Positions 7,747 to 19,621 are shown, numbered from the stretch's first letter. The stretch is DNA of 64,000 bases from Phytohabitans flavus (GCF_011764545.1 NZ_AP022870.1:372001-436000); one strand, 5' to 3'. The notes: generated by a model from the sequence alone, not told the origin. Program-made: numbers and translations.

Positions 7747-10700
7747 ATGACGGATGGCCTACGCGTACGCCCGGGGCAGGTGCGCCTGCTGGGGGCGGTG
7801 GAGCTGGCCGGTCCGGGCGGGCCGGTCCCGCTCGCCACCGGCGCGCGCCGGCTGCTCGCCGTGCTCGGCCTGCGCGGCGGTGAGATCGTCGGGTGGGCAC
7901 AGCTGAGCGCGGCGGGCATCGACCCGGTGGCCCTCGACCGCGACTCGGCGGCGCTCGCCGGCGGGCTGGCCCGGGGCGGCCTGCGCGGCGCGCTTCAGAC
8001 CCGGGCCGCCGGCATGCGCCTCGCCGGGCGGTATGTCGACGTGCTTCGCTATCACGACGAGCTGCGCCGGGCCCGCTCCCGCCGTACCGCCGGCGACCTG
8101 CCCGGCGCCGTCACCCTCTACGACCGCGCGCTGGCCCGCTGGCGCTCGGACACGCCGCTCGACGGCATCGCGCTCACCGGCTGGGCCGCGGCGGAGGCCA
8201 AGCGGCTGCGCGAGAGCCGCACCCGGGCCCGCGAGGAGCGGTGGGACTGCGTGCTGCGCACGGCCGCCGCCGCGGTACGGGCCAGCGGCGCGCCGGTCGC
8301 CGACCGGGCCGCGGTGCGCGCGGGCATCGACGCCACCAAGGCGGCGGAGGTGGCCGCCAGCGAGCTTGAAGCGGGCGTGGTGCGGCACCCGCTCCGGGAG
8401 CGCCGCTGGGAGCTGCTGCTGACCGCCACGCTGCTCAGCCGAGGGCGGGCGGCCGCCCGGTCGGTGTACGAGCGCGCCCTACAGACCTTCGCCGACCAGC
8501 TCGGCGTCGAGCCGGGCGAGCGGCTGCGCGCGCTGGCCGCGGCCGCCGAGCGGGGCGACATCGCCGAGCTGCCGGCCCCGGCCCGCCCTCAGCCGCGGAT
8601 GCCACGGCGGGTGGCGGCGCCTCCGGTGCCGCTGACCAGCCTGCTCGGCCGCGACGCACTGCTGGACGACATCGACGTGCGGCTCGCCGGGCACCGGCTG
8701 GTGACGCTTGTCGGCCCCGGCGGCGCCGGCAAGACCCGGCTCGCCATCGCCGCGGCGGGCCGGCCCTGGGCCTCGGCCTCTGTGGCGGCCGCGACCGACG
8801 AGGCCGGCGCTCTCCTGGGTGAGCAGGCGTCCGCGGGCGGGCCGGTGGCCTGGTTCGTCGACCTCACCGTGGTCGACCGGCCGGGGAAGGTGCCGGCCGC
8901 GGTCGCCGAGACCCTGGGCCTGCGCCAGGACCCGGGCCTCGACCCGGTCGACGCGATCGCCGAGGAGATCGGCGCCCACGAGGTCCTGCTCGTGCTGGAC
9001 AACTGCGAGCACCTGGTCGCCGGCTGCGGCGAGCTGGCCCGCCAGCTGCTGGCGCGCTGCCCGGGGCTGCGGATCCTCGCCACGAGCCGGGCGCCGCTGC
9101 GGGCCGACGACGAGGCGATAGTGCCCGTTCCGCCGCTTCCGCTGCCCACGGCCGTCGCCGGCCACACCCTCGCCGACCTGGCCACCCACGCCGCGACCCG
9201 GCTGTTCCTGGAGCGGGCCCAGGCTCGCGGCCGCCCCGTGCCCGAAGGCAGCGCCGACGCGGTGGCCCAGCTCTGCGTGGAGCTCGACGGGCTGCCGCTC
9301 GCGATCGAGCTGGCCGCCGCGCGCACCCCGCTGCTGAGCGTGCCCGAGATCGTCGCCCGCATCCGTACCGACCAGCGGCTGCTGCACAGCCCCGACCCCA
9401 CCACCCCGCCCCGCCACCGCACCGTGGCCGCCGCGGTCGAGTCGAGCCTGGAGCAGCTCCCCCCGGACGTGCAGGTGTTCTTCGACCGGCTGGCGGTCTT
9501 CGCGGGCGGCTTCGACACCGGCGCGGCCGATGCCATGCGGGCCGGTGCCAGCTCCGACCCCACCGCGCTCGACCAGCTTGTCAACGCCTCGCTGGTGGAG
9601 GAAAACGCCGGCCGGTACCGGCTGCTCATGCCCATCCGCCGGCACGCGCTGGCCCGCCTGCACGCTGACGCGCCCGCCGCCCGTACCGCGCACGCCGCCC
9701 ACTACCTGCGCGTGGCCGAGGCGGCCGACACCGACCTGCGCGGCCACGCCCAGGAGGTTGGGCTGGCCCGCCTGCGCGCCGACGCGGCAAACCTGCGCGC
9801 CGCGATGAGCTGGCTGGCCGAGGCCCGCCCGAGCGCCGTGCCGTACGGCGACCTGCGTCTCGCCACCGCGCTGGCGATGTTCTGCCGGGTCGAGGGGCAC
9901 TACCAGGAGGCCCGCGCCTGGCTCGCTGCCGCGCTGGCCCGCCACCCCGCGCCCCCGTCCTGCTGCGCGGTGCCGCCGCCGCCGACGCCGCCATGCTCGC
10001 GATGCTGCTGTGCGACTACTCCGCCGCCGCCGAGTACGCCAGCACCGCCCGCGCCGCGTACCGCGCCATCGGCGACCGCCGGGCCGAGGCCCGGGTGGAG
10101 ATGATCCTCGGCGCGGTGGCCCGCGAGCGCGCGCAGTACGAGGCCAGCGCCGCCCACCTCGACAAGGCCGCCGGCATCTACGTGGAGTGCGGCGACGAGC
10201 TGGGCGAGGCCCGCGCGGTACAGCTGCGCGGCTTCACCGCCTGGCTGGCCGGCGACTTCGACCGCGCCGAGCTGCGCCTGCGCGCCTGCCGCCGTTGGTT
10301 CGAGCGCCTGGGCGACGCCGAGGCCGCCGCCTCCGCCCTGATGAACCTCGGCGCGGTCGCGCTGTACCGCGGCGACACCGACCGCGCCACGAGCCTGCTG
10401 GACGCCGCGCTGGAGCGGTACGCGGCGCTGGGCTTCCCGGAGGGCGTCGGCTGGGCGCACAACCTGCGCGGCCTCGTCGAGCTGCGCACCGGCCGGGCGG
10501 ACCGGGCGGAGGAGCACCTCGCGCTGAGCCTGGCGACGCACCGCAAGGTCGGCGACCGTTGGCGCACCGCCAGCGTGCTCGAGGCCCTCGCCGAGGTGCA
10601 CCGCCGTGACGACCCGACCCGCGCCGCCCAGCTCCTGGCCGACGCGGGCCGCATCCGCGACGAGATCGGCGCCCCCATCCCGGCGTGCGAGCGCCCGGAC

Positions 10701-10784
10701 ACCGAGGCGACGGCGGCCGCGCTCCGGGCCGCCCTGGGCGATGGCACGCCCTTGCCCGCACGCGCCCTGATCCCGCCGGTCTGA
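7747..10784 (+). CDS. AfsR/SARP-like ATPase-TPR regulator (one frameshift)
   Basis: Large transcriptional regulator, about 1012 residues when repaired. Order: a short, degenerate winged-helix region (about 10-90), bacterial transcriptional activator domain (about 95-270; YDRALARWRSDTPLDGI, QLGVEPGERLRAL), an NB-ARC/AAA ATPase with Walker A GPGGAGKT near 323-330 and Walker B VLLVLDNCEHL, then TPR-like repeats. At about base 9950 the frame shifts: RHPAPP is followed by nonsense, while the next frame continues AMLAMLLCDYSAAAEYA to the end at 10784. One C missing from a run of five restores it. The recognition helix of the DNA-binding domain is hard to see, so DNA binding is uncertain. Confidence 0.82.
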
Positions 10785-10797
10785 ACCTTCGAGCCGG

Positions 10798-11655
10798 TCA
10801 GGCCGTCGGGAAGATGGACGGGGTGGCGATACAGGCGGTGCCCACGCGCCGGAAGCCGGCCCGCGCGTAGATGCGGGCGATGTCGTCGCTGCCCGCGGAC
10901 AGGAAGACGAGTTCGACGCCGGCGTCCAGGGCGTATCGGGCCAGGGCCGCCGTCACCGCCGCGCCAAGCCCTCGGCGCCGCGCCGTCGGGAGCGTCGCCA
11001 CGCCGGCGATCTCGGCCACGTCGTCCACCCGCTGGAGGATGCCGCTGGCCAGGACTCCTTGCAGCTCAGGCTCTGCCGGGGGCGAAGGTTGCGGTGACAA
11101 ATATCCCAACACCGAGGCGCGGCGACCGGCCCGCATCATGCGGCGCTCGTCCGCCAGCTCCTCCGCGGAGACCGGCAGCACCACAGCGTCCCGGTCTTTG
11201 GGACCGGGCAGGCCGGTCGAGGTGCCCGGCGCACCGAATCCGACCGCGCCCACCGCCCGGCGCACGGCGACGTCGTCGGCGAAGGACGGCGCCTCGGCGT
11301 CCAGGAAGCGCAGATCCGCGCCCACCGGTGTGACCAGGGCGGACGGGTCCAGCACCAGCAGAGGTGCCTCGAGGACCGCCAGGCCCGCCGAACGGGCCAC
11401 CGCCAGCAGGTCCGGTGTGACTTCGTGTACCCATTCAAACGCTTCCGGTGCACCTATCGCACGCTGTCTCGCCCGAACCGAGGTAATGTCAGCGGCGGAA
11501 GGCGGCTCTTCGGCGCCCAGGCGGGGGCGCGCGTAGAACGGCCATCCCGGTCCGTCACGGACGAATAGCACGAGTCCACCAAAGTCCTCGGTGTGCGCGC
11601 CGTCCCTGGGTACGGCGTCGTAGAAGCGTTCCAACCTTTCGAACAGTTCAGCCAC
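10798..11655 (-). CDS. GNAT-family N-acetyltransferase
   Basis: 285 residues. The C-terminal half carries the acetyl-CoA binding motif A in ATLPTARRRGLGAAVTAALARYALDAG and the beta-alpha end ARIYARAGFRRVGTACIATP. The N-terminal 140 residues are a divergent GNAT-like half, so this could be a tandem-GNAT enzyme with only one active site. Substrate unknown. Divergent from gltB (118 bases) and convergent with the regulator upstream. Confidence 0.82.
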   Translation of the reverse strand: MAELFERLERFYDAVPRDGAHTEDFGGLVLFVRDGPGWPFYARPRLGAEEPPSAADITSVRARQRAIGAPEAFEWVHEVTPDLLAVARSAGLAVLEAPLLVLDPSALVTPVGADLRFLDAEAPSFADDVAVRRAVGAVGFGAPGTSTGLPGPKDRDAVVLPVSAEELADERRMMRAGRRASVLGYLSPQPSPPAEPELQGVLASGILQRVDDVAEIAGVATLPTARRRGLGAAVTAALARYALDAGVELVFLSAGSDDIARIYARAGFRRVGTACIATPSIFPTA

Positions 11656-11773
11656 GTGTGATCAATCTCCGCTGGTGGAGTACAGGAACCCCTAACGTAG
11701 ACTCGAATGACTCAGCAGGGCCGACGTCGTCCCGATCTATCCCCACGTAGCGCGAGCGACGACAGGAGGCCCG

Positions 11774-14700
11774 GTGGTTCATCCGTACCCTCAGCGCACC
11801 TCCGAAGGGCTCTACGACCCGGCGTATGAGCATGACGCATGTGGCGTGGCCTTCGTGGCGGATTTGGCAGGCAATCGTTCCCATGACGTTGTCGCCAAAG
11901 GCCTGTCGGCGCTCTGCCGGCTCGACCACCGGGGTGCCCGCGGCGCGGAGTCCAACACCGGTGACGGCGCCGGCATCATGCTCCAGGTGCCCGACGAGTT
12001 CTTCCGGGCCGTAGTCGACTTTCCGCTCCCACCCGCAGGGCAGTACGCGACGGGGCTTGTCTTCCTCCCGCACGACGAGGATGAGGCGGCCCGCGCGGTC
12101 CGGGTGCTGGAGAAGTACGCGCTGGTGGAGGGTGCCGACCTGCTGGGCTGGCGCGAGGTGCCGGTCGACGCCAGCGAGCTGGGCGAGAGCGCCGAGGCGG
12201 CCCGCCCGCGGATCCGGCAGGTGTTCTTGGCCGCGCACCGGCTGAGCGACACGCCGGGCGGCCCGGCGGGCAGCCCGCTGAGCGGGATCGACCTGGACCG
12301 GGTCGCGTTCTGCGTGCGCAAGCAGACCGAGCGGGAGACCGCCGAGCGCGGTGTGACGGCGTATTTTCCGTCGCTGTCGTCGCGCACGATCACGTACAAG
12401 GGGATGCTCACCCCGGCGCAGGTGCCGGCGTTCTTCCCAGACCTGGGGGACGAGCGGGTCGCCAGCGCGATCGCGCTGGTCCACTCGCGCTTCTCGACCA
12501 ACACGTTCCCGTCGTGGCCGCTGGCCCATCCGTACCGGTTCATCGCGCACAACGGCGAGATCAACACCATCCGGGGCAACAAGAACTGGATGAACGCCCG
12601 CGAGGCGCTGCTGGCCTCCAGCGCGATCCCCGGCAGCCTCAAGCGGCTCTTCCCGATCTGCACGCCGGACGCCTCCGACGCGGCAAACGTGGACGAGGTG
12701 CTTGAGCTGCTGCACCTGGCCGGGCGGAGCCTGCCGCACGCGATGCTCATGATGATCCCCGAGGCGTGGGAGAACGACCCGGAGATGGAGCCGGCGCGGC
12801 GCGCGTTCTACCGCTTCCACGCCAGCCTGATGGAGCCGTGGGACGGCCCGGCCGCGGTGGCGTTCACCGACGGTACCGTCGTCGGCGCGGTGCTCGACCG
12901 CAACGGCCTGCGCCCCGGCCGGTGGTGGCAGACCAGCGACGGCCTTGTGGTGCTCGGCAGCGAGGCGGGCGTGCTCGACCTCGACCCGGCGACCGTGGTG
13001 GCCAAGGGGCGGCTCCAGCCGGGGCGGATGTTCCTGGTGGACACCGCTGCCGGCCGCATCGTGCAGGACGACGAGATCAAGGCCGAGCTGGCCGCGGCCC
13101 AGCCGTACGACGAGTGGCTGCACGCCGGTCTCATCGACCTCGCCGAGCTGCCCTCGCGGAAGCACATCGTCTTCACGCACGACTCGGTGCAGCGGCGGCA
13201 GCAGACCTTCGGGTACACCGAGGAGGAGCTGAAGATCCTGCTCGCGCCGCAGGCGCGCACCGGTGCCGAGCCGATCGGCTCGATGGGCACCGACACGCCG
13301 ATCTCGCCGCTGTCGACCCGGCCCCGCCTGCTGTACGACTACTTCCACCAGCTCTTCGCCCAGGTGACCAACCCGCCGCTGGACGCGATCCGGGAGGAGC
13401 TGGTCACCAGCCTCCAGTCGACGATCGGCCCGGAGGGCAATCTGCTCAATCCGGGGCCGGCCAGCTGCCGGCAGATCGTGCTGCCGTACCCCGTCATCGA
13501 CAACGACGAGCTCGCGAAGATCCTCTCCATCGACGAAGACGGCGACCTGCCGGGCTTCAAGGCGGTGCGGGTCTCCGGGCTGTACCGGCTGCGCGACGGC
13601 GCGGCCGGCATCAAGGCGCGGCTCACCCAGATCTGCCGCCACGTCTCCGAGGCGATCGAAGACGGCGTGCGCATCCTGGTGCTCTCCGACCGCGACTCCA
13701 ACTCCACGCTCGCCCCGATCCCGTCGCTGCTGCTGACCGCCGCCGTGCACCAGCACCTCGTGCGGGAGCAGACGCGGACGCAGGTGGCGCTCATCGTGGA
13801 GAGCGGCGACTGCCGCGAGGTGCACCACGCGGCCGTACTTGTCGGGTATGGCGCGGCGGCGGTCAACCCGTACCTGGCCTTCGAGTCGGTCGAGGACCTC
13901 ATCGCCACCGGCGCGCTGCCCGGCATCGAGCCGGCGAAGGCCGTGCGCAACTACGTGAAGGCGCTCGGCAAGGGCGTCCAGAAGATCATGTCCAAGATGG
14001 GCATCTCGACGGTCTCGTCGTACTGCGGGGCGCAGGTCTTCGAGGCGGTCGGCCTCGACGCCCGGCTCGTGGAGCGCTACTTCGCGGGTACCCCGGGCAA
14101 GATCGGTGGCGCCGGGCTCGCCGAGATCCACGAGGAGGTCATGGCCCGCCACGCCCGCGCGTACCCGGCCAACCAGGCCGAGCGCACCCACCGTCGGCTG
14201 GAGGTCGGCGGCGAGTACCAGTGGCGCCGCGAGGGCGAGCTGCACCTGTTCAACCCGGAGACGGTGTTCCTGCTCCAGCACGCCACCCGCAGCCGCCAGT
14301 ACGACGTGTTCCGGAAGTACACGTCCACTGTGGACGAGCTGGCGGCTAAGGCCGGCTCGCTGCGGGGCCTCTTCACGCTCCGCACCGGCGCCCGCCCGCC
14401 CGTGCCGCTCGACGAGGTCGAGCCGGTCAGCGAGATCGTCAAGCGGTTCGCCACCGGCGCGATGTCGTACGGGTCGATCTCGGCCGAGGCGCACGAGACG
14501 CTCGCCATCGCGATGAACAAGCTCGGCGGCAAGTCCAACACCGGCGAGGGCGGCGAGGACGTCGAGCGGCTGCACGACCCGTCCCGGCGTTCCGCGGTGA
14601 AGCAGGTCGCGAGTGGACGGTTCGGCGTCACGAGCGAGTACCTGGTGAACGCCGACGACCTCCAGATCAAGATGGCCCAGGGTGCCAAGCCCGGCGAGGG

Positions 14701-16342
14701 CGGCCAGCTGCCCGGCAACAAGGTGTGGCCGTGGATCGCCAAGACCCGGTACGCCACGCCCGGCGTCGGCCTCATCTCGCCGCCGCCGCACCACGACATC
14801 TACTCCATCGAGGACCTCGCGCAGCTTGTCCACGACCTCAAGTGCGTCAACCCCGCGGCCCGCGTACACGTGAAGCTCGTCTCGGAGGTCGGGGTCGGCA
14901 CCGTCGCCGCTGGCGTGGCGAAGCTCAAGGCCGACGTCATCCTGATCTCCGGCCACGACGGCGGCACCGGAGCGTCCCCGCTCAACTCGCTCAAGCACGC
15001 CGGTACCCCGTGGGAGCTCGGCCTCGCCGAGGCGCAGCAGACGCTGCTGCTCAACCGGCTGCGCGACCGCGTCACCGTGCAGGTCGACGGCCAGCTCAAG
15101 ACCGGCCGCGACGTGATCGTGGCGGCGCTGCTCGGCGCCGAGGAGTACGGCTTCGCCACCGCGCCGCTCATCGTCTCCGGCTGCATCATGATGCGGGTCT
15201 GCCACCTCGACACGTGCCCGGTCGGCATCGCGACGCAAAACCCGGTGCTGCGCGAGCGGTACACGGGCAAGCCGGAGTTCGTGGAGAACTTCTTCCTCTT
15301 CCTCGCCGAGGAGGTGCGGGGATACCTGGCCGAGCTGGGCTTCCGCTCGCTCGACGAGGCGATCGGCCACGCCGAGATGCTCGACATCGTGCCGGCGGTC
15401 GACCACTGGAAGGCGCGCGGCCTCGACCTCGGTCCCGTGCTGCATGTGCCGCAGCTGCCCGAGGGCGCGGCCCGGCGGCGCATCCGCGGCCAGGAGCACG
15501 GCCTCGACCGCGCGCTCGACAACGAGCTGATCACGCTCGCCGCGCCCGCGCTGGAGCACCGCGAGCCGGTCCGCGCGGTGGTCCCGGTCCGCAACGAGCA
15601 CCGCAGCGTCGGCGCCATGCTGGGTGGCGAGGTCGCCCGGCGGTACGGCGGCGCGGGCCTGCCCGACGACACGATCGACGTGACGCTGCACGGCACCGCC
15701 GGCCAGTCGTTCGGCGCGTTCCTGCCGCGGGGCGTGACACTGCGCCTCTTCGGCGACGCCAACGACTACGTCGGCAAGGGCCTGTCCGGCGGGCGGATCG
15801 TGGTGCGGCCGTTCAGCACCGCGCCGTTCGCGGCCGAGGAGCAGATCATCGCCGGCAACACCATCCTCTATGGAGCGACCGACGGCGAGGTGTTCCTGCG
15901 CGGCCGGGTCGGCGAGCGTTTCGCGGTCCGCAACTCCGGCGCGGTGGCCATTGTGGAGGGTGTCGGCGACCACGGCTGCGAGTACATGACCGGCGGCACC
16001 GTCGTCGTCCTCGGCGGCACCGGGCGCAACTTCGCGGCCGGCATGTCCGGCGGTACCGCGTTCGTGTGGCGCCTCGACAAGGGCCGGGTCAACCCGGAGC
16101 TCGTCGAGCTCGAGCCGCTCACCGACGAGGAGCAGGTCACGCTCCGCGTGCTGGTCGAGCGGCACTTCGCCGAGACCGATTCGGCCGTCGCCGAGTACCT
16201 GCTCAAGCGCTGGCCCGAGACGGTGGAGGAGTTCACCGCCGTGGTGCCGCGCGACTACAAGCGCGTCATGGAAGCAATCCGCACCGCCGAAGCCGCCGGT
16301 CGGGACATCGACGAAGCGGTGATGGAGGTCGCTCGTGCCTGA
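11774..16342 (+). CDS. gltB: Glutamate synthase large subunit
   Basis: Makes two glutamates from glutamine and 2-oxoglutarate; hydrolyses glutamine and channels ammonia to an FMN site. 1522 residues, normal for the family. Order: class II glutamine amidotransferase (Cys23 in DACGVAF becomes the N-terminal nucleophile after propeptide removal), central domain, FMN-binding synthase domain ([17 protein letters not shown] near 895; [15 protein letters not shown] near 1060), the 3Fe-4S cysteines in [16 protein letters not shown], and a C-terminal GXGXG beta-helix ([23 protein letters not shown]). GTG start with AGGAGG 6 bases upstream. The stop overlaps the gltD start by 8 bases. Confidence 0.97.
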   Translation: MVHPYPQRTSEGLYDPAYEHDACGVAFVADLAGNRSHDVVAKGLSALCRLDHRGARGAESNTGDGAGIMLQVPDEFFRAVVDFPLPPAGQYATGLVFLPHDEDEAARAVRVLEKYALVEGADLLGWREVPVDASELGESAEAARPRIRQVFLAAHRLSDTPGGPAGSPLSGIDLDRVAFCVRKQTERETAERGVTAYFPSLSSRTITYKGMLTPAQVPAFFPDLGDERVASAIALVHSRFSTNTFPSWPLAHPYRFIAHNGEINTIRGNKNWMNAREALLASSAIPGSLKRLFPICTPDASDAANVDEVLELLHLAGRSLPHAMLMMIPEAWENDPEMEPARRAFYRFHASLMEPWDGPAAVAFTDGTVVGAVLDRNGLRPGRWWQTSDGLVVLGSEAGVLDLDPATVVAKGRLQPGRMFLVDTAAGRIVQDDEIKAELAAAQPYDEWLHAGLIDLAELPSRKHIVFTHDSVQRRQQTFGYTEEELKILLAPQARTGAEPIGSMGTDTPISPLSTRPRLLYDYFHQLFAQVTNPPLDAIREELVTSLQSTIGPEGNLLNPGPASCRQIVLPYPVIDNDELAKILSIDEDGDLPGFKAVRVSGLYRLRDGAAGIKARLTQICRHVSEAIEDGVRILVLSDRDSNSTLAPIPSLLLTAAVHQHLVREQTRTQVALIVESGDCREVHHAAVLVGYGAAAVNPYLAFESVEDLIATGALPGIEPAKAVRNYVKALGKGVQKIMSKMGISTVSSYCGAQVFEAVGLDARLVERYFAGTPGKIGGAGLAEIHEEVMARHARAYPANQAERTHRRLEVGGEYQWRREGELHLFNPETVFLLQHATRSRQYDVFRKYTSTVDELAAKAGSLRGLFTLRTGARPPVPLDEVEPVSEIVKRFATGAMSYGSISAEAHETLAIAMNKLGGKSNTGEGGEDVERLHDPSRRSAVKQVASGRFGVTSEYLVNADDLQIKMAQGAKPGEGGQLPGNKVWPWIAKTRYATPGVGLISPPPHHDIYSIEDLAQLVHDLKCVNPAARVHVKLVSEVGVGTVAAGVAKLKADVILISGHDGGTGASPLNSLKHAGTPWELGLAEAQQTLLLNRLRDRVTVQVDGQLKTGRDVIVAALLGAEEYGFATAPLIVSGCIMMRVCHLDTCPVGIATQNPVLRERYTGKPEFVENFFLFLAEEVRGYLAELGFRSLDEAIGHAEMLDIVPAVDHWKARGLDLGPVLHVPQLPEGAARRRIRGQEHGLDRALDNELITLAAPALEHREPVRAVVPVRNEHRSVGAMLGGEVARRYGGAGLPDDTIDVTLHGTAGQSFGAFLPRGVTLRLFGDANDYVGKGLSGGRIVVRPFSTAPFAAEEQIIAGNTILYGATDGEVFLRGRVGERFAVRNSGAVAIVEGVGDHGCEYMTGGTVVVLGGTGRNFAAGMSGGTAFVWRLDKGRVNPELVELEPLTDEEQVTLRVLVERHFAETDSAVAEYLLKRWPETVEEFTAVVPRDYKRVMEAIRTAEAAGRDIDEAVMEVARA

Positions 16343-17810
16343 TCCTCAGGGCTTTCTTCGGTACGGGCGCCGGCTGCCGAGCCGGCGCCCGGTCCCGGTC
16401 CGCATCCAGGACTGGCGCGAGGTGTACCCGTCCGCGGGCGACGAGCTGATCCGCGAGCAGGCCACGCGGTGCATGGACTGCGGTATTCCGTTCTGCCACG
16501 ACGGCTGCCCGCTGGGCAACCGCATCCCGGACTGGAATGACCTGGTCCGCACCGACAGCTGGGCCTCGGCCATCGAGTCGCTGCACGCTACGAACAACTT
16601 CCCGGAGTTCACCGGCCGGCTCTGCCCGGCGCCCTGTGAGGCGGCGTGCGTGCTCGGCATAGCGGGCGGGGAGCCGGTAGCGATCAAGCAGGTCGAGGTC
16701 GAGATCATCAACCGGGCCGTCGAGCGGGGGTATGTCACTCCCCAGGCCGTACCGCCGCCGTCGGGCAAGCGGGTCGCGGTGGTGGGCTCCGGGCCCGCCG
16801 GTCTCGCCGCCGCACAGCAGCTCGCCCGCGCCGGTCACCAGGTGACGGTGTACGAGCGGGACGACGCGATCGGTGGGCTGATGCGGTACGGCATCCCCGA
16901 CTTCAAGCTGGAGAAGGAGCACATCGACCGGCGCCTTGCGCAGATGGCCGCGGAGGGCGTCGAGTTCCGGACGTCGGTGAACGTGGGCGTGGACGTGACG
17001 GCCGAGGCGTTGCGCGCGGAGCACGACGCGGTTCTGCTCGCCTGCGGTGCGCTCGCCGGCCGGGACACGCCGGATACGCCCGGGCGGCAGCTGCGCGGCG
17101 TACACCTGGCGATGGACCACCTCGTCCCCGCCAACCGCGTCGTCGCCGGCCTCGCTGCCTCCACCCCGATCGACGCCAAGGGCAAGCACGTGGTCATCAT
17201 CGGCGGCGGTGACACCGCGGCCGACTGCCTGGGCGTGGCCCACCGGCAGGGCGCGGCCGGCATTAACCAGCTCGACCTGTACCCGCAGCCGCCGGACGCC
17301 CGCGACGAGGCGCGCGACCCGTGGCCCACCTGGCCGTGGATCCTGCGCAACTACCCGGCGCACGAGGAGGGCGGCGAGCGGGTGTTCGCGGTCGCGGTCC
17401 AGGAGTTCGTCGACGATGGCGCCGGCAACGTGCGGGCCGTGCGGATCGCCGAGGTGACCGTGGAGAAGGTCAACGGGCAGCGCATCCTCACGTACGTGCC
17501 GGGCTCCGAGCGCGAGCTCCCGGCCGACCTCGTGCTGCTGGCGATCGGCTTCGAGGGCACCGAGGAGCAGCCGCTGCTGGACCAGCTCGGCGTGCGCCGC
17601 AACCGGCGCGGCGCGATCGACGCCCGCCCGGACTGGCAGACCGACGCCGACGGCGTCTTCGTGGCCGGCGACATGCACCGCGGCGCCTCGCTCATCGTGT
17701 GGGCGATCGCCGAGGGCCGCGCCGCGGCCGCCGCCATCCACTCCTACCTGGGCGGCGAGGGCTCCCTCCCCGCCCCGGTAACCCCAGCGGCCGTCCCGCT
17801 GAGCGTGTAG
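16335..17810 (+). CDS. gltD: Glutamate synthase small subunit
   Basis: NADPH-oxidising flavoprotein partner of GltB. 491 residues. Four cysteines (46, 49, 54, 58 in [15 protein letters not shown]) and a later CPAPCEAAC set hold two 4Fe-4S clusters. FAD site [17 protein letters not shown] near 154-170 and NADPH site [13 protein letters not shown] near 284-296 are clear. Begins at GTG 16335 inside the gltB end, which implies fixed-ratio translation of the two subunits. Confidence 0.97.
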   Translation: MPDPQGFLRYGRRLPSRRPVPVRIQDWREVYPSAGDELIREQATRCMDCGIPFCHDGCPLGNRIPDWNDLVRTDSWASAIESLHATNNFPEFTGRLCPAPCEAACVLGIAGGEPVAIKQVEVEIINRAVERGYVTPQAVPPPSGKRVAVVGSGPAGLAAAQQLARAGHQVTVYERDDAIGGLMRYGIPDFKLEKEHIDRRLAQMAAEGVEFRTSVNVGVDVTAEALRAEHDAVLLACGALAGRDTPDTPGRQLRGVHLAMDHLVPANRVVAGLAASTPIDAKGKHVVIIGGGDTAADCLGVAHRQGAAGINQLDLYPQPPDARDEARDPWPTWPWILRNYPAHEEGGERVFAVAVQEFVDDGAGNVRAVRIAEVTVEKVNGQRILTYVPGSERELPADLVLLAIGFEGTEEQPLLDQLGVRRNRRGAIDARPDWQTDADGVFVAGDMHRGASLIVWAIAEGRAAAAAIHSYLGGEGSLPAPVTPAAVPLSV

Positions 17811-17811
17811 C

Positions 17812-18207
17812 TCAGACCTCGACGAGCGAGAGGTCCGTCCGAGCGAAGTCATTGCCAAGGCAGAGCAATGGCTCGCTCGCGACGCGGCCGACCGCGTACG
17901 TGAGGCAGTCGCCGAAGTTCAATGCGGCGGGGTGGCGACCCTTGCCGTACCGCAGGTAGGCGTCGACGGCCACGGGCCAGTGGTCCGCGGTGAACGAGAT
18001 GACCCGCAGCGAACTCTCTTGGATGAACCGTGCGAGCAGGGTCTTTCCGGGAATGCCGAGCCGGGCTGCCAGCACGATGCCGGTCTCCACGAGGGTCGGG
18101 GCCCCTACACCGGCCGGATCCTCCGACCCCACGAGTCGGTCCAGTAGCGGCTCCCAGCCCGGCTCTTGGAGCAGGATCGCGACGATCGCCGAGCTGTCGA
18201 CGATCAC
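17812..18207 (-). CDS. vapC: VapC toxin (PIN domain)
   Basis: 131-residue PIN-domain RNase. Acidic metal ligands: Asp4 (IVDSSAIVA), Glu41 (LVETGIV), Asp100 (NFGDCLTYA) and Asp120 (GNDFARTD). This motif set is the classic VapC of the MIVDSSA type. I start it at the GTG at 18207, which overlaps the antitoxin TGA by 4 bases; a longer in-frame extension upstream lies inside the antitoxin gene and lacks a family match. Its stop is two bases from the gltD stop (convergent). Confidence 0.92.
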   Translation of the reverse strand: MIVDSSAIVAILLQEPGWEPLLDRLVGSEDPAGVGAPTLVETGIVLAARLGIPGKTLLARFIQESSLRVISFTADHWPVAVDAYLRYGKGRHPAALNFGDCLTYAVGRVASEPLLCLGNDFARTDLSLVEV

Positions 18208-18476
18208 ACGCCCTCCGACCCGTAGCCCAGGATCTCCTCGCGCTCGGCCTTCGTCAGCGCGGTGCCGCGTACCTCGTCGGGCACCTGTGGCCACGCCTCG
18301 TCCGTGAGGAAACGGCGAAGGCGTGCGCCGCGATCGCGTGCGGCGCCTGCCGCCATCAGACGGGCGCGGCGCTCCCTCAGGGCGACGTTGATCGCCCGGG
18401 TCTTGCTTTCCCCGGCGAGCGCGGCCACCTCGGCCGCGAGCTGCTCGGTCTCCGGGTCCTTCACGTTCAGTGCCAT
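18204..18476 (-). CDS. vapB: VapB antitoxin
   Basis: 90 residues. The N-terminus MALNVKDPETEQLAAEVAALAGESKTRAINVALRERRARL is the VapB ribbon-helix-helix type (psk family), and the C-terminus is expected to bind VapC. Start ATG 18476; a weak TAGGAA lies 18 bases upstream. The sequence TTACACC occurs twice just upstream (18477-18503), a possible autoregulatory site. Confidence 0.9.
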   Translation of the reverse strand: MALNVKDPETEQLAAEVAALAGESKTRAINVALRERRARLMAAGAARDRGARLRRFLTDEAWPQVPDEVRGTALTKAEREEILGYGSEGV

Positions 18477-18515
18477 GGTGTAAGGGTATTTCCTACGGTG
18501 TAAATCCACCAGATG

Positions 18516-18546
18516 CGGTCGGGGGCCGGCTGGCGGCCCCCGACCG
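18516..18546 (-). terminator. Strong 13-bp hairpin after secreted protein gene
   Basis: CGGTCGGGGGCCG (18516-18528) pairs perfectly with CGGCCCCCGACCG (18534-18546) over a 5-base loop. It lies 7 bases past the stop of the secreted-protein gene and 40 bases before vapB. No U-tract follows, as is common for actinobacterial terminators. Confidence 0.7.
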
Positions 18547-18553
18547 GGTTTGC

Positions 18554-19621
18554 TCAGAACTCGGAGTTGTAGCTGGTGAACGAGCCGCTGCCGACGCGGG
18601 CGCCGGCCGGCGTGTAGCAGGCCACGTTGCGGACCAGCACGGTCGTGCCGCTGTACCCCCAGCCGGCCTGGAGGTTGCAGAACTCACCCGCCTGCCCGAA
18701 CGCCGTCACCTGCACGTTGTCGGGCCGCTGTGCCAGGGCGCGGAAGCTGACGAGCGTCAGCCCCAGGCCGGAGGCGGTGGCGGTGTTGGTGCCCGGGCCG
18801 AGCTGCGAGTTGAAGTTCGTCGACGGCGGGCCGACGTTGGGCGTCGGCGGTGGCGGCATGTTCCAGAGGTAGCCGAAGAATCTCGGCGGGGCCACCGAGC
18901 CGAAGAGCGACCGCTCGTACTGGTAGCTCAGCGTGAACCAGGTGTTGAACGGCGTGCCCACCCCGTCGAAGCAGAGCACGATCACGTCCTGGCCGCCGGG
19001 GTTGGAGGCCCACTTGGCCACCTCACAGTGCGCGCCGATGTTCGGGTCCGCGGCGGTGACCTGGACGCTGCCGTCGACCGGCCCGAACGTGCCGAGTCCG
19101 GGCAGCCGCACGTGGTACTGGCCGGGCGGGCCGAGCGGCGTGACCGAGTTGGCCAGCAGCGACGAGTTGTACTGGCTGATGATGCCGCCGGCGGGGTTCG
19201 AGTGGACGTACCCGTAGCGCCCGGCCAGGCCGTCCGGCGGCGAGCTGCTCGCGAAGACGGCGCTGAACGGCGTGTCGACCGGCGCCCCGCCCACGGTGTA
19301 GCAGCGGACGTAGACGACCTCGTCGGCGCCGGACGGGCCCCAGCGCAGCGCCTGGCACCACACCGGGCCGCCGCTGACGGCGGTCACGTGGACGACGCCG
19401 CCGCGTGCGGCCTGTCCCGGGAAGATGATCCGGTAGAGCCCGGAGCCGCCCGGGGTGACGATCGTGGCGGCCGGCCAGGTGCTGCCCGGTACCGTTGCCG
19501 CGCCGTTCCACAGCACGAAGCCGTGCCCGTCGGGGACGGCCGCCTGTGCGGGTGCCGCGAGTCCGGCGGTGGCCAGGGCCGCGGCGACGCAGACTCCGGC
19601 CAGCTTTCGGAAGATTCCCAT
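18554..19621 (-). CDS. Secreted protein with three tandem two-cysteine repeats
   Basis: 355 residues from ATG 19621 behind GAAGGAG. Signal peptide: MGIFRKLAGVCVAAALATAGLAAPAQA, cleaved before AVPDG. The mature part is three similar units of about 100 residues. Each opens with a Tyr/Trp pair near GFVLWN, GYVHSN or GYLWNM and ends with a C-X-(6-10)-W...V-X-V-X-C-[YF] core (WCQALRW...VRCY; HCEVAKW...VLCF; FCNLQAGW...NVACY). Two cysteines per unit suggest one disulfide each. I do not recognise the family; role in the envelope or medium unknown. A longer upstream frame exists but has no ribosome site. Confidence 0.75.
   Translation of the reverse strand: MGIFRKLAGVCVAAALATAGLAAPAQAAVPDGHGFVLWNGAATVPGSTWPAATIVTPGGSGLYRIIFPGQAARGGVVHVTAVSGGPVWCQALRWGPSGADEVVYVRCYTVGGAPVDTPFSAVFASSSPPDGLAGRYGYVHSNPAGGIISQYNSSLLANSVTPLGPPGQYHVRLPGLGTFGPVDGSVQVTAADPNIGAHCEVAKWASNPGGQDVIVLCFDGVGTPFNTWFTLSYQYERSLFGSVAPPRFFGYLWNMPPPPTPNVGPPSTNFNSQLGPGTNTATASGLGLTLVSFRALAQRPDNVQVTAFGQAGEFCNLQAGWGYSGTTVLVRNVACYTPAGARVGSGSFTSYNSEF

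Noticed and set aside
11648-16165. Antisense open frame of about 1500 codons across gltB
   Set aside because: Such long antisense frames arise from GC-rich third positions. The plus strand carries all GltB motifs, and the antisense product has no recognisable domain.
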